DNA of 64,000 nucleotides from Pseudohongiella acticola (GTDB taxonomy: Bacteria; Pseudomonadota; Gammaproteobacteria; Pseudomonadales; Pseudohongiellaceae): the NCBI RefSeq assembly GCF_001758195.1, contig NZ_MASR01000001.1:930001-994000 (forward strand). Reading direction: 5' to 3'. Shown here piece after piece: positions 1 through 10,022 of the stretch. Numbering within the stretch: the stretch's first letter is position 1; each line of letters starts with the position of its first letter. The position numbers were made by a program, and so were the translations under genes. The notes under the pieces were generated by a model. The model did no database searches and was not told where the DNA came from. It saw only the letters and a program-made list of their open reading frames with translations.

Positions 1-1444
1 CTGGTCCAATATTTCTCTGGACGCTACCCAACAGGCCCGCGAATGGCAACTAAGCAGTCAGCTGCGTTTTGTACAGAATGACCCAGACAGCACCGCTGCG
101 GCAATGCGTGGCTCGGCAGATGCCAATATCCGCATGACTGAAAGCCGCGGGCTAAACGGTAATGTTCGTCTCGACTTTGATGATCTGGGCTGGGTTGAAG
201 CACTGGCGCCACAGCTGGCCAACGTGACCGGCACTCTGGAAGGGCGCCTCAATGTCGACGGCACGCTCGAACAACCCATTATTGGCAGTGACATCCTGTT
301 GAGTGGTGCCGATTTCCAGTTGCCGGCACTGGGGCTGAACATGCAGTCCGTTGAAATTTCGCTGAGCAGCGACAATTCCGAAAGATTTGTACTCAACGGG
401 TATGCCGAATCCGGTAGTGGCTCAATGGAATTCAACAGCGAAATCCTGCAACCGCTCAGTGAAGAACGCCGCATGACCCTGCAACTGGCGGGCAGCGATT
501 TTGTTGTCGCCGATCTGCCTGAGCTTTCAGCAGCAATCAGTCCCGACCTGCGCGCGACGGCCAGCATGGAAGGCATTGACGTAAATGGTCGTTTGTTGAT
601 CCCCACCGTCGACGCCCGAATCACCACGCTTCCGGAAAGTGCTGTCGATGTTTCCAGTGACACCGTGATCGTAGCAACCGAAGAAGACAGTGACGTTCGC
701 AACGCGGCGCAGGTCAATCGCGGCATACTTTCCGATATTCCGCTTTCAGGCAATATCCAGCTAATTCTGGGCGACTCGGTCAATATTTCAGGATTCGGCC
801 TCAATGCCCGCCTCACCGGGCAGCTTGATATCGATCAACGCCCCAGCGCCACACCACTGACCTATGGTGAGCTGGAGGTAGCAGACGGCAGCTTCGAGAT
901 ATACGGTCGTACGCTCAACATAGAGCGCGGTAAGCTGTTGTTCATGGGAAGCTATGACAACCCTGCCATTGACATCCGTGCCGTGCGAACCGTGGAGAAC
1001 ATGCGGGTGGGTGTACAAATGAACGGCACCATTCGCAATATCCGCAGCAGCCTGTTCTCAACACCAGCGCTGCCCGATGGCGATATTCTTGCCGTCATGA
1101 TCACGGGCCGTCCGATCGCCGAAATCGGGTCTGAACAGGAAGGCAACGCGCTGGTGGGCGCAGTTACATCACTGGGTATCAATCAGGGTCAAGGCATCAC
1201 CAATCAGATACAAAGCCAGCTTGGCCTGGATACGTTTGCCATTAATAGCCGAGGTGATGTTAACGACAGCAGCCTGATGCTGGGCAAGTATATTACGCCG
1301 CGGATTTTCATTCGCTATGCGGTCGGCCTGTTTGAAACCGAAAACAGTCTGGAGATCGACTACACTGTCAATGATCGGGTCAAGCTGCAGGCGACTTCCG
1401 GACAAAGCCAGAGCATAGACCTGACGTATACAGTGGAACAGTAA
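1..1444 (+). CDS. tamB: TamB, C-terminal part (translocation and assembly module, inner-membrane-anchored)
   Basis: The reading frame is open from base 2 and enters from outside the window, so only about the last 480 residues are present. TamB-family proteins are long periplasm-spanning beta-groove proteins that work with the outer-membrane protein TamA or in phospholipid transport to the outer membrane. The visible part ends in the conserved DUF490/TamB domain, with the typical stretch around IERGKLLFMGSYDNPAIDI, the LPDGDILAVMITGRP segment, and a last strand-rich tail (GKYITPRIFIRYAVGLFE ... LTYTVEQ). The stop is TAA at 1442-1444. tamA would be expected upstream, outside the window. The next gene is convergent, 12 bases away. 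Confidence 0.93.
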   Translation, partial: WSNISLDATQQAREWQLSSQLRFVQNDPDSTAAAMRGSADANIRMTESRGLNGNVRLDFDDLGWVEALAPQLANVTGTLEGRLNVDGTLEQPIIGSDILLSGADFQLPALGLNMQSVEISLSSDNSERFVLNGYAESGSGSMEFNSEILQPLSEERRMTLQLAGSDFVVADLPELSAAISPDLRATASMEGIDVNGRLLIPTVDARITTLPESAVDVSSDTVIVATEEDSDVRNAAQVNRGILSDIPLSGNIQLILGDSVNISGFGLNARLTGQLDIDQRPSATPLTYGELEVADGSFEIYGRTLNIERGKLLFMGSYDNPAIDIRAVRTVENMRVGVQMNGTIRNIRSSLFSTPALPDGDILAVMITGRPIAEIGSEQEGNALVGAVTSLGINQGQGITNQIQSQLGLDTFAINSRGDVNDSSLMLGKYITPRIFIRYAVGLFETENSLEIDYTVNDRVKLQATSGQSQSIDLTYTVEQ

Positions 1445-1456
1445 TCGACGTTGGCG

Positions 1457-2368
1457 TTACAGTAGCGCGCGCTCAGCCGGCGCTTCTGCTAACGGAGTAA
1501 CGTCAACCGCCACGGTGAGTTTATGCTCTCCCCCACCGCTCATGACGCCTTTTAACGGCGTCACATCAGAAAAGTCACGCCCCCAGCCGAGGACAATGTA
1601 GCGTTCGTCGGGCACACAGCCATTGGTGGGATCAACTTCCTGCCACCCCCAGCCGGGAATAAAAACCGCAACCCAGGCATGCGTGGCATCAGCACCCAGC
1701 AGTTTCTCCTGCCCGGGTGGTGGCGATGTTTCCATGTAACCGCTGACGTAACGTGCAGCCAGCCCCATGGAGCGCAGACAGCCTATCAGCAGGTGTGCAA
1801 AATCCTGACAGACACCTCGCCTGCTCTCCAGCACTTCGGACAGCGGCGTTGCCAGTGTTGTCGAATCTTCATCGTAACTGAATTCGTCAAAAATGCGCCG
1901 GTTCAGCTCAAGCAGGGCATCAAGCAACAATCTGCCGCGCGCAAAACTAGGTCTGGCATAGTCCAGCAACGCCGGTTGCTGCGAGACAAAAGGCGAGTCC
2001 AGACCATATAACCTGGCTGCAATACTGTCCCTGTTGCCATACCCTGGCGCACAGCTCATTTCTGCCGCTGCGTCTTCCCACGAGGTACCGGAGAAAATAT
2101 CCTGGGCTGGCCTCGGCAGGGTTTCAACCTCGCTGGTAACGACAACCTCAAGGCTGTTGTGGACCACCTCAATAGCAAAATACGCTACCCGATTACCAAA
2201 AAAATCCTGACGTTCAGTCAATCCGACAGGATTCGGACTAATCGTCAGTTGTGTATTATTACAGGTCTGCCAGGGCAGTTGACGCGGCAGAATTCGCGCC
2301 TCATTGTGACTGAGAGTGGCCGGCCCACTGTACTCATAACGCGTCAGATGTCTTAACTTATATCTCAT
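1457..2368 (-). CDS. Transglutaminase-like family protein
   Basis: A 303-residue protein with an N-terminal bacterial transglutaminase N domain (starts MRYKLRHLTRYEYSGPA) and a C-terminal transglutaminase-like core. The catalytic triad is visible: Cys187 in RRGVCQDFAH, His230 in ADATHAWV and Asp246 in VDPTNG. Members act as papain-fold amidases, peptidases or amide-transferring enzymes; the substrate is unknown. It is the last gene of the left arm of the amidoligase cluster. Its ATG lies within the end of the upstream ATP-grasp/alpha-E gene with a 4-base ATGA overlap, so the two are probably translationally coupled. No signal peptide is seen, so it is predicted cytoplasmic. Confidence 0.92.
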   Translation of the reverse strand: MRYKLRHLTRYEYSGPATLSHNEARILPRQLPWQTCNNTQLTISPNPVGLTERQDFFGNRVAYFAIEVVHNSLEVVVTSEVETLPRPAQDIFSGTSWEDAAAEMSCAPGYGNRDSIAARLYGLDSPFVSQQPALLDYARPSFARGRLLLDALLELNRRIFDEFSYDEDSTTLATPLSEVLESRRGVCQDFAHLLIGCLRSMGLAARYVSGYMETSPPPGQEKLLGADATHAWVAVFIPGWGWQEVDPTNGCVPDERYIVLGWGRDFSDVTPLKGVMSGGGEHKLTVAVDVTPLAEAPAERALL

Positions 2369-4983
2369 TTGTTGGTCAGCTCCATGGTGACCAGTTGCCG
2401 GGACGCTTCGACATGGCTGAAATGACTGTGTGAAACCGCATTGGATAATTCGGCCATAGGCTCAATCAACTCATCCAGCAGAGCCATCAGAATGTCACGC
2501 GCTTCGGCCGAATGCTCAATATCAGCAAGGCTGTCAATATCGACCAGATGCAGAGTACTGGTCGCCTGAATGATCAGCCGGTTCTCCAGATTTCGATAGG
2601 AACTGCTCTCCGCCATTGCCGGTAAACGTGCCACCTGCCGTCCCAGTCGCTTGAGCATATACCCGACAGAACGTGGATTGGTCTCATCAAACAGCAACAA
2701 GTCCAGAATGGCTGAGGGGTGCAATTGTGAACGATAACGCCGACGGTAGACGGTGAAGTTGTCGGTAGTCGCCAGAACCACTTCCCACAATGGGATACCC
2801 GGCTGATTGGCGGTCAATAAAGCCAGTTTCAGTAGTTGCAATGTGCCCAGCACGCGCTCGATAAAACGACCAATATCCAGAAAACGCCATCCATAGTGAT
2901 GAGGCATGGTTTCGTTGCACAACCCGAAAAAGGCGGCCAAATCAACCACAACCGCTTCCAGCAGCCGCTGCCCCGTTACCACGCCCTTGGTGCGGGCGAT
3001 GGCGTTGCAACGCTGGCGAATACTGCTGACTGAACGCCAGGCGTCGTCGCCCAGATGATCGCGCACCGCACGGCTATTGCGCACAAATTGACTGAATGCC
3101 ATTGGTAATCCGTCGGGCGCCTGATCCGATAACAAAGTCAACAACCGGTCACGCGCCAGCAGGTACGCTGGTGAGAAACGTGGATGCTCCCCCATGGCGG
3201 CCAGCTCTTCCTCAAGCTCATCTTCGTCCGGCGCCACGCCCAGCGCTGTCAGCAGATCCGGCAGCAGCGTCACCACCGCTTCCTGGGGACTTTCCTGCAA
3301 CAGACGACCAAGCGCCTCACGCAGCAGGCGCGCCCTGATGTCCATACGCTCACCATAGCGCCCCATCCAGAACAGGCTCTCGGCGACCCGACAGGGCAGA
3401 TCCTTGCCATCCCGGGTGACCAGTATCGGTCCCTGCGCCTGCCGTAACATGCTGACATGTGGTTGCGGTGCCGACGCCAGTACCCAGATATCCTTGACCA
3501 CGCGACTTTTCATCATCGCAGTACCGGGTTCACCGACCCAGGCCAGGCCACCGGGCATGATCCGGAAGGCATGCTCTCTGACCGGTTTATGGATGTCTTC
3601 AGCTTCGATAGAGGAGAAGAAACGTAGGGTTGCTGTCTGTCGCTCAACTGTCTTGCTGGACGGATCGAAGCCCGGCGTGACAGCGGCCTGCAGAGGTTTC
3701 TGAGCAGTGAAAAGATGCGGTCGCAATTGCAGGTCGGAACGCAACGCCGCCACAGACTCCAGCCCCATCTGGTCAACATGAAAAACCTTGCCCGGCCGTG
3801 TGATATCGCGCAGCACCCATTCATCCATCGCGGCACGAACCAGATCAAGCGAAGACTGGTCGCCGCACCATAGTGCCTCACGCCCACGCAGCATCAGCGA
3901 TTCTCCCAGCAGCCGCTGACACAGCGCGGGCAGAAACGCCGCCAACGCCGGATGTTCCAGCACGCCCGCACCCAGAGCGTTTACAATATGTACTTGACCG
4001 CTGCGTGCAGCCTGCATCAAACCCGGTACACCCAGCAGTGAGTCGGGGCGCAGTTCCAGCGGGTCGCACCAGGGGTCATTGATCTGGCGCATGATCACAT
4101 CCACCTGATGCAGACCACCCAGCGTACGCACCGCAACCTGGCCGTCTCGCACAACCAGATCATCGCCTTCGACCAGCGGAAAATTCATGTAGTTGGCGAG
4201 CCAGGCGTGCTCAAAATAACCCGGGCTGCCCGGTCCCGGCGTCCACAACACTATGTTGGGCTCCTGACGTTGCGTGCTGGCAAGACTGGCCAGGCAGCGG
4301 TGCTGCGCCTGCAGAAAACCCGCCAATCGCTTGATCGGTGCATCGCGATAGAGACCCGGCAATGCTCTTGCCAGGGTGATCCGGTTTTCCAGTGCATATC
4401 CGACTCCGGCCGGCGACTGGGTCCAGTCCGCCAATACCTGCCATTGCCCGTCATTGTCGCGAATGACATCAGTTCCATGAAAAATCAGCAGCGGTCGACC
4501 GACCTGTGACGGCGAATCGACAGCGGAAAACAGAAATCCGGGATGGGTGTAGACCAGTTCGGGGGGCAACAGACCTTCATTGATAACTTTGCGCTCGCCA
4601 TAAAGATCATCAAGCAACATCGCCAATAACCGGCTGCGCTGACGCAGGCCACACTCCAGATAGGACCAGTCGTCGACACTGATAACATAGGGCAGGCAAT
4701 CCAGGCGCCAGGAGCGCAGCTGGCCAGGATCATCCTCATACGGGTTGAAGGTGACACCGTTTTCATGCAACAGGCTTTGCGCTTCTTCGCTGCGGGCGCT
4801 CAGGGTATCCGGCCCCATAGCCGAAAATTCCGCCAGCAAGGCCTGCCAGTGAGCCCGCGGCTGCTGGTTCGGGCTCAGCAGTTCGTCCTGACCATCGTGG
4901 CCGGGATAATCATTGAGCAGATCGTTCAAGGCAGGATCGTTAATGCCCGAAGGCTGCATATCGTGTACCGCATTCTGGTTCAA
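2365..4983 (-). CDS. Circularly permuted ATP-grasp / alpha-E fusion protein
   Basis: An 872-residue two-domain protein. Residues about 80-500 are a circularly permuted ATP-grasp domain (RDNDGQWQVLADWTQSPAG, YALENR, LRFFSSIEAED). Residues about 510-860 are an alpha-E helical domain beginning LPCRVAESLFWMGRYGERMD, with a second helical repeat at HYGWRFLDIGRFIERV. Stand-alone relatives of the ATP-grasp part are predicted peptide ligases. Compared with the ATP-grasp gene at 8567, the equivalents of the KPANESGGYG and GGGSKD loops are missing, so nucleotide binding may be lost. It lies 31 bases downstream of the large transglutaminase gene and overlaps the small transglutaminase gene by 4 bases. 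Confidence 0.92.
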   Translation of the reverse strand: MNQNAVHDMQPSGINDPALNDLLNDYPGHDGQDELLSPNQQPRAHWQALLAEFSAMGPDTLSARSEEAQSLLHENGVTFNPYEDDPGQLRSWRLDCLPYVISVDDWSYLECGLRQRSRLLAMLLDDLYGERKVINEGLLPPELVYTHPGFLFSAVDSPSQVGRPLLIFHGTDVIRDNDGQWQVLADWTQSPAGVGYALENRITLARALPGLYRDAPIKRLAGFLQAQHRCLASLASTQRQEPNIVLWTPGPGSPGYFEHAWLANYMNFPLVEGDDLVVRDGQVAVRTLGGLHQVDVIMRQINDPWCDPLELRPDSLLGVPGLMQAARSGQVHIVNALGAGVLEHPALAAFLPALCQRLLGESLMLRGREALWCGDQSSLDLVRAAMDEWVLRDITRPGKVFHVDQMGLESVAALRSDLQLRPHLFTAQKPLQAAVTPGFDPSSKTVERQTATLRFFSSIEAEDIHKPVREHAFRIMPGGLAWVGEPGTAMMKSRVVKDIWVLASAPQPHVSMLRQAQGPILVTRDGKDLPCRVAESLFWMGRYGERMDIRARLLREALGRLLQESPQEAVVTLLPDLLTALGVAPDEDELEEELAAMGEHPRFSPAYLLARDRLLTLLSDQAPDGLPMAFSQFVRNSRAVRDHLGDDAWRSVSSIRQRCNAIARTKGVVTGQRLLEAVVVDLAAFFGLCNETMPHHYGWRFLDIGRFIERVLGTLQLLKLALLTANQPGIPLWEVVLATTDNFTVYRRRYRSQLHPSAILDLLLFDETNPRSVGYMLKRLGRQVARLPAMAESSSYRNLENRLIIQATSTLHLVDIDSLADIEHSAEARDILMALLDELIEPMAELSNAVSHSHFSHVEASRQLVTMELTNK

Positions 4984-5014
4984 TTCTGGACTGGGCTAAT
5001 TCTGGACAGGCGAA

Positions 5015-8000
5015 TTATAAACCAGTCGCGGCGATGCCGGCACGTCTTAGATCCAGTGTATGCGGATAATCCTGCCCCGGTGCCTGCGCAATATGCTCTA
5101 CCCTGCCCTGGCTATGGCCGTGCTCCCAGAATCTCGCCATACGGCGTGCCTCAGCCTCATTGGCATTAACGGGAAAGGTTTCATAATTGCGCCCGGCCGG
5201 ATGCACAACATGGTATGTACATCCCCCCATTGAGCGTTGATGCCAGGTATCGATCAGATCGAAGGTCAGCGGCGCATGCACTTTAATGCGCGGATGCAGG
5301 GCCGACGGTGGCTGCCAGGCCCGATAACGCACGGCCGCGACGGCTTCGCCAGGCACACCCGTCGCCTGCAGCGGCACTCTGTAACCGTTGCAGGTCAGGA
5401 CATGGCGTGATGGATTAAAGTCACTCAATTTGACTTCCAGACGCTCAACTGAAGAATCCACGTAACGCGCAGTGCCGCCACCACTGGCCTCTTCCCCAAG
5501 CACATGCCACGGCTCAATGGCCTGACGCAACCGGAGCTGCGCACCCTCATAGCGCACCTCACCGATCATCGGAAAGCGGAATTCCAGGAAGGCAGCAAAC
5601 CAGGCCGGATCAAAATCGAAACCGTGCGCACGCAGGTCTGCCAGTACATCGGTCAGATCCTGCCAGATGAAATGCGGCATCATCCATTTGTCGTGCAGTG
5701 CGGTTCCCCAGCGTACCAATGGCTTGCGATAGGGTTCCTTGAAAAAACGTGCGACCAGAGCACGAATCAGCAGCTGTTGCATCAGGCTCATCTCGGGGTG
5801 CGGCGGCATTTCAAACCCGCGCAACTCAAGCAGACCCAGACGACCGGTGGCTGAATCTGGAGAATACATTTTGTCGACACAGAATTCGGCACGATGGGTA
5901 TTGCCGGTAATATCGGTTAGCAGGTTTCGTACCAGCCGATCAACCAGCCAGGGTTCATTGACCTCCCCCTCTGGCATCTGCGACAGGGCGATTTCCAGTT
6001 CGTACAGGGCTTCATGACGTGCTTCATCGACACGCGGCGCCTGACTGGTGGGGCCGATAAACATACCCGAGAACAGATACGACAGGCTGGGATGATGCTG
6101 CCAGAAAGTCAGCATGCTGGCTAACAGGTCCGGGCGGCGCAGGAAGGGTGATTCCTCGGGCGTGCGGCCGCCAAGCGTGACATGGTTGCCACCGCCGGTG
6201 CCGGTGTGACGACCATCCAGCATGAACTTTTCAGTGCCCAGGCGAGTCAGCCGGGCCTCTTCGTAAAGTATGCGGGTATTACTGACCAGATCCGGCCACG
6301 TTCCAGCGGGCATGACGTTCACTTCGATGACGCCCGGGTCCGGCGTGATCATGAATTTATCGAGGCGTGGGTCAGAGGGCGGCGGGTATCCCTCGATACA
6401 GACCGGCATTCGCAAAGCAGCAGCGGTATGTTCCACCACCGCCAGCAAGCTCAGGTAATCCTCCAGCAACGGCAATGGCGGCAGGAATATAAACAATTTA
6501 CCTTCCCGCGCCTCAATACACAGCGCAGTACCAATAACCCCTTCATCTGCGCTGTCGACCAGCTGTTCCTGCCAGTTCTGGCCAACACTGTGATGATGGT
6601 GCCCCGGCGTACCAGCTGCTTCTGTCGGCACATGATTATACATACGGGCCACTTCCCCGGCCTGGGCATGCAGATCCTCCAGGTCGGGCAACTCGGCAAA
6701 CGGGGAACGAGGCTGAATCTCTTCGCGTTTCCTGATTGGCAACGACGACAGTGGCAGCCGCAGCCCCATTGGCGAATCACCCGGAATAAGGAACAGGTGG
6801 TCACGTTTGACGGGCCAGTGCCCGGTCATCCAACGCTCTTTTTCTCGCGTCAACGGCAGGGTCAGACCCACCGGTTTGTCCAGGCCTCGTTCCAGTACTC
6901 GCGACAGACGTGCGCGGTTAAGATCATTACTCAGGTCTTCGGCATGCAGATCCAGGTCGGCAGGTTGCTGTTGTTCCAGCCACAGGTAGTAATACGCATC
7001 TTCATAACAGGGGATCAGAAAACGACTGGGAACTTTGAGTGAGGTAACCAGGGCGTTGGCAAAGCCCCTGGCCTCTTTTTCACCATAACCATAGTCTTTA
7101 TCGATGTCAGCCAGCCACTGATCATCGCGCCACATCGGTTTGCCATCACGGCGCCAGTAACAGGCGAGTGCCCAGCGTGGCAGTACCTCGCCCGGATACC
7201 ACTTGCCCTGCTGGTACTGCAGCAACGAGTTTGGTGCGTAGTGTGGTCGCAGGCGTCGCATCAACTGCTCAGACAGCTTGCGCTTGGTTGGCCCCTGCGC
7301 CGCGATGGTCCATTCTGGTGCGTCCATATCATCGATTGACACAAAGGTGGGCTCACCGCCCATGGTCAGCCGCACGTCCAGCGCTTTCAGTTGTGCATCG
7401 ACGTCCTGTCCCAGCGCATCAATGGCAGACCATTGTGCCTGCGTATAAGGCCTGGTGACACGCGGATCTTCATGCACTCGCGTCACACTCATCTCGAAAT
7501 CAAACTCGACCTCGGTCGGCTCGGTGGCGCCGGTAATGGGCGCAGCACCGGCAGGGTCAGGTGTCGCCGCCAGCGGCAAATGCCCTTCGCCCGCGAACAG
7601 CCCCGACGTCGGGTCCAGGCCGATCCAGCCGGCCCCGGGGATGAACACTTCGCACCAGGCATGAAGATCGGTAAAGTCCCTGTCGGTGCCTGACGGGCCG
7701 TCCAACGCTTTAACATCGGCTGTCAGCTGCACCAGATAGCCCGACACAAAACGTGACGCCAGGCCCAGGCGACGCAGGATGTGAACCAATAGCCAGGTAG
7801 AGTCGCGGCATGACCCGCGCGCCAGCGCCAGTGTTTCCTGAGGTGACTGCACCCCCGGCTCCATACGAATCAGGTATTCGATGTCCTGCGCCAGGCGCTG
7901 GTTCAGGCCCACCAAGAATCCCGTTATATCGGTTTTCTCGCGTTTTACGCTGCTTAGCCACTTGTCCAGCAGTGGCCACTTCTGGCTGCTTTCAAGATAG

Positions 8001-8347
8001 GGTGCCAGTTCCTTTTGCAGCACTGGCGTATAGTTAAACGGGAAGTGCTCTGCATACTCTTCAACAAAGAAATCAAACGGGTTGACGACGGTCATGGGAG
8101 CGACCAGTTCAACCTCAATGTGCAGACTTGACAGTTTCTCCGGGAACACCAGGCGCGCTATATGGTTGCCAAACGGGTCCTGCTGCCAGTTGAGAAAGTA
8201 CTCACCACCGGAGATCTTCAAACTGTAGGCATCTATCGGCGTGCGACAATGTGGCGCCGGTTTCAGGCGTATCTGGTGCGGCCCGACTTCAATGGGTCGG
8301 TCAAAGTCGTACCGGGTGGAATGTTTCAATGCTACACGGATGGTCAT
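5015..8347 (-). CDS. Large transglutaminase-DUF2126 protein
   Basis: A 1110-residue protein of the long transglutaminase family with a DUF2126 C-terminus. The N-terminal third contains a bacterial transglutaminase N domain and the catalytic core: Cys in ARGSCRDSTW, His in TDLHAWCEVF, Asp in LDPTSG. The remaining two thirds (from about residue 300: MGGEPTFVSIDDMDAPEW) is DUF2126, with the highly conserved DGRHTGTGGGNHVTLGG segment and a WGTALHDKWMMPHF segment. The family is regularly encoded beside circularly permuted ATP-grasp and alpha-E genes. It is the first gene of the minus-strand arm; 219 bases separate its start from the divergent plus-strand arm. Its reaction is unknown; amide cleavage or transfer is inferred from the triad. 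Confidence 0.93.
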   Translation of the reverse strand: MTIRVALKHSTRYDFDRPIEVGPHQIRLKPAPHCRTPIDAYSLKISGGEYFLNWQQDPFGNHIARLVFPEKLSSLHIEVELVAPMTVVNPFDFFVEEYAEHFPFNYTPVLQKELAPYLESSQKWPLLDKWLSSVKREKTDITGFLVGLNQRLAQDIEYLIRMEPGVQSPQETLALARGSCRDSTWLLVHILRRLGLASRFVSGYLVQLTADVKALDGPSGTDRDFTDLHAWCEVFIPGAGWIGLDPTSGLFAGEGHLPLAATPDPAGAAPITGATEPTEVEFDFEMSVTRVHEDPRVTRPYTQAQWSAIDALGQDVDAQLKALDVRLTMGGEPTFVSIDDMDAPEWTIAAQGPTKRKLSEQLMRRLRPHYAPNSLLQYQQGKWYPGEVLPRWALACYWRRDGKPMWRDDQWLADIDKDYGYGEKEARGFANALVTSLKVPSRFLIPCYEDAYYYLWLEQQQPADLDLHAEDLSNDLNRARLSRVLERGLDKPVGLTLPLTREKERWMTGHWPVKRDHLFLIPGDSPMGLRLPLSSLPIRKREEIQPRSPFAELPDLEDLHAQAGEVARMYNHVPTEAAGTPGHHHHSVGQNWQEQLVDSADEGVIGTALCIEAREGKLFIFLPPLPLLEDYLSLLAVVEHTAAALRMPVCIEGYPPPSDPRLDKFMITPDPGVIEVNVMPAGTWPDLVSNTRILYEEARLTRLGTEKFMLDGRHTGTGGGNHVTLGGRTPEESPFLRRPDLLASMLTFWQHHPSLSYLFSGMFIGPTSQAPRVDEARHEALYELEIALSQMPEGEVNEPWLVDRLVRNLLTDITGNTHRAEFCVDKMYSPDSATGRLGLLELRGFEMPPHPEMSLMQQLLIRALVARFFKEPYRKPLVRWGTALHDKWMMPHFIWQDLTDVLADLRAHGFDFDPAWFAAFLEFRFPMIGEVRYEGAQLRLRQAIEPWHVLGEEASGGGTARYVDSSVERLEVKLSDFNPSRHVLTCNGYRVPLQATGVPGEAVAAVRYRAWQPPSALHPRIKVHAPLTFDLIDTWHQRSMGGCTYHVVHPAGRNYETFPVNANEAEARRMARFWEHGHSQGRVEHIAQAPGQDYPHTLDLRRAGIAATGL

Positions 8348-8566
8348 GAGAGGCTCATCTTCGAATGAAGTATACCCAAGAGAATAGCAACGCCTGTGCC
8401 AAAAGCAAGGTATGATAATTTTATGACCAAACTGTTGTCAGCCTGCGCAAGCCGTGAAAAGATAGAACTCATGGCCGACTCTCCACCGCAGTTGCGGTTA
8501 AACCTGGTATACAGATTGCTTCAACGGGTTCACACTGATCAAGACACTGAGCAACAATGAGGGTGA
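8348..8566. promoter_or_regulatory. Divergent intergenic region of the amidoligase cluster
   Basis: 219 non-coding bases between the two arms. A TATACT hexamer on the minus strand (8374-8369) lies 22 bases from the transglutaminase-DUF2126 start, and a TGGTATACA extended -10-like element on the plus strand (8505-8513) precedes the ATP-grasp start. Neither has a good -35 partner, so the promoters are only suggested. A GAGGG Shine-Dalgarno at 8559-8563 serves the gene at 8567. The two arms are probably transcribed from here. Confidence 0.35.
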
Positions 8567-10021
8567 ATGAGCAACATCAATTGGGAAGAATATAAAGCTA
8601 CCGGCTTCTACGATGAACTGATTGCGGCCGACGGCAAACCCCGCCCTGAAGCCGAGCTCTTGTGCCAGTATCTGGCAAACCTCGATTCCCGTGAGTTGCA
8701 GGAACACAAAACTGCCGCCGAAGTCGCCATCCAGCTAATGGGCATTACCTTTACCGTTTACACCGAAGGCACAATGATTGACCGCGCCTGGCCGTTTGAT
8801 ATTGTGCCCCGTATCATTCCTCTTAAAGAGTGGCAGAAAACCGAGGCCGGCCTGAAGCAACGGGTGCAGGCGCTTAACATGTTCATTGATGATCTTTATC
8901 ACGATCAGAAAATCATCAAGGACGGCATTTTCCCCAAAGAGCTACTGCAACACTCGGTAAACTTCCGGCCTCAGTGTGTCGGCATCAAAACCCCGCATAA
9001 TATCTGGGCGCATATTTGTGGCTCTGACCTGGTCCGCGACAACGATGGCACGCTCTACGTGCTGGAAGACAATTTACGGGTACCGTCCGGCGTGTCGTAC
9101 ATGCTGGAAAATCGCAACGTCACCAAACGGGTATTGCCCGAGCTGTTTGCTTCCGGCCAGATTCAGCCGGTAGACGACTACACTTCCCAACTCTACGAGA
9201 TGCTCGCATCGATGTCGCCACGACCCGGCGATGACCCGTCCATCGTGATTCTGACACCCGGCATCTACAATTCCGCCTATTACGAACACGCCTATCTCGC
9301 CCAACAGATGGGCGTGCAACTGGTCGAAGGCTCGGACCTGGTGGTGGGCGACGATGACTGCGTGTACATGCGCATGGTGGACGGTCTGGCCCGGGTGGAT
9401 GTCATTTACCGCCGCGTTGACGACATGTTTCTGGACCCGGAGGTGTTTAATCCGGAATCGACTCTGGGTTGCCGCGGCCTGATGCGCGCATGGCGCAAGG
9501 GCAACGTGGCACTGGCCAATGCACCGGGTGCTGGTGTAGCCGACGACAAAGTGGTGTACGCGTTCGTCCCCAAGATCATCAAATACTATCTGGACCAGGA
9601 GGCGCTGCTGCCCAATGTTCCCAGCTATCTTTGCATGTTTGAGGACGATCGCAACTATGTGCTCGATAACCTTGATAAACTGGTAGTAAAACCGGCCAAT
9701 GAGTCGGGTGGCTACGGCATGATGATCGGCCCACATGTCAGCAAAAAAGAACGTAAAAAATTCGCTGAACTGATCAAGGCTGACCCGCGAAACTACATGG
9801 CGCAACCAACACTGGCGTTGTCCACTTCGCCGACATTGATAGACCATGGCATGGAGTCTCGCCACGTCGATCTTCGACCCTTTATTCTTTCAGGGGAGTC
9901 AACTTTCGTCACCACCGGCGGCCTGACCCGCGTGGCACTGACGAAAGGCTCACTGGTAGTGAATTCGTCCCAGGGCGGTGGCAGCAAAGACACCTGGATT
10001 GTCGACGTGGCGGGAAACTGA
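8567..10021 (+). CDS. Circularly permuted type-2 ATP-grasp protein
   Basis: A 484-residue stand-alone ATP-grasp protein that keeps the family's motifs: RDNDGTLYVLEDNLRVPSG with the Mg-binding E-D-N, SYMLENRNV, LVVKPANESGGYG (lysine plus glycine loop), MAQPTLALSTSP, VDLRPFILSG and the terminal GGGSKDTWIV. ATP-grasp ligases activate a carboxylate as an acyl phosphate and join it to an amine; relatives are predicted amino-acid or peptide ligases. A GAGGG ribosome site lies 4 bases before the ATG. It is the first gene of the plus-strand arm and is followed one base later by the alpha-E gene, so the pair is equivalent to the fusion at 2365-4983. It looks like the catalytically intact ligase of the cluster. 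Confidence 0.94.
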   Translation: MSNINWEEYKATGFYDELIAADGKPRPEAELLCQYLANLDSRELQEHKTAAEVAIQLMGITFTVYTEGTMIDRAWPFDIVPRIIPLKEWQKTEAGLKQRVQALNMFIDDLYHDQKIIKDGIFPKELLQHSVNFRPQCVGIKTPHNIWAHICGSDLVRDNDGTLYVLEDNLRVPSGVSYMLENRNVTKRVLPELFASGQIQPVDDYTSQLYEMLASMSPRPGDDPSIVILTPGIYNSAYYEHAYLAQQMGVQLVEGSDLVVGDDDCVYMRMVDGLARVDVIYRRVDDMFLDPEVFNPESTLGCRGLMRAWRKGNVALANAPGAGVADDKVVYAFVPKIIKYYLDQEALLPNVPSYLCMFEDDRNYVLDNLDKLVVKPANESGGYGMMIGPHVSKKERKKFAELIKADPRNYMAQPTLALSTSPTLIDHGMESRHVDLRPFILSGESTFVTTGGLTRVALTKGSLVVNSSQGGGSKDTWIVDVAGN

Positions 10022-10022
10022 G

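Noticed and set aside
6182-7042. Plus-strand frame of 286 codons
   Set aside because: Antisense to the transglutaminase-DUF2126 gene, with a histidine/glutamine-rich composition typical of shadow frames.
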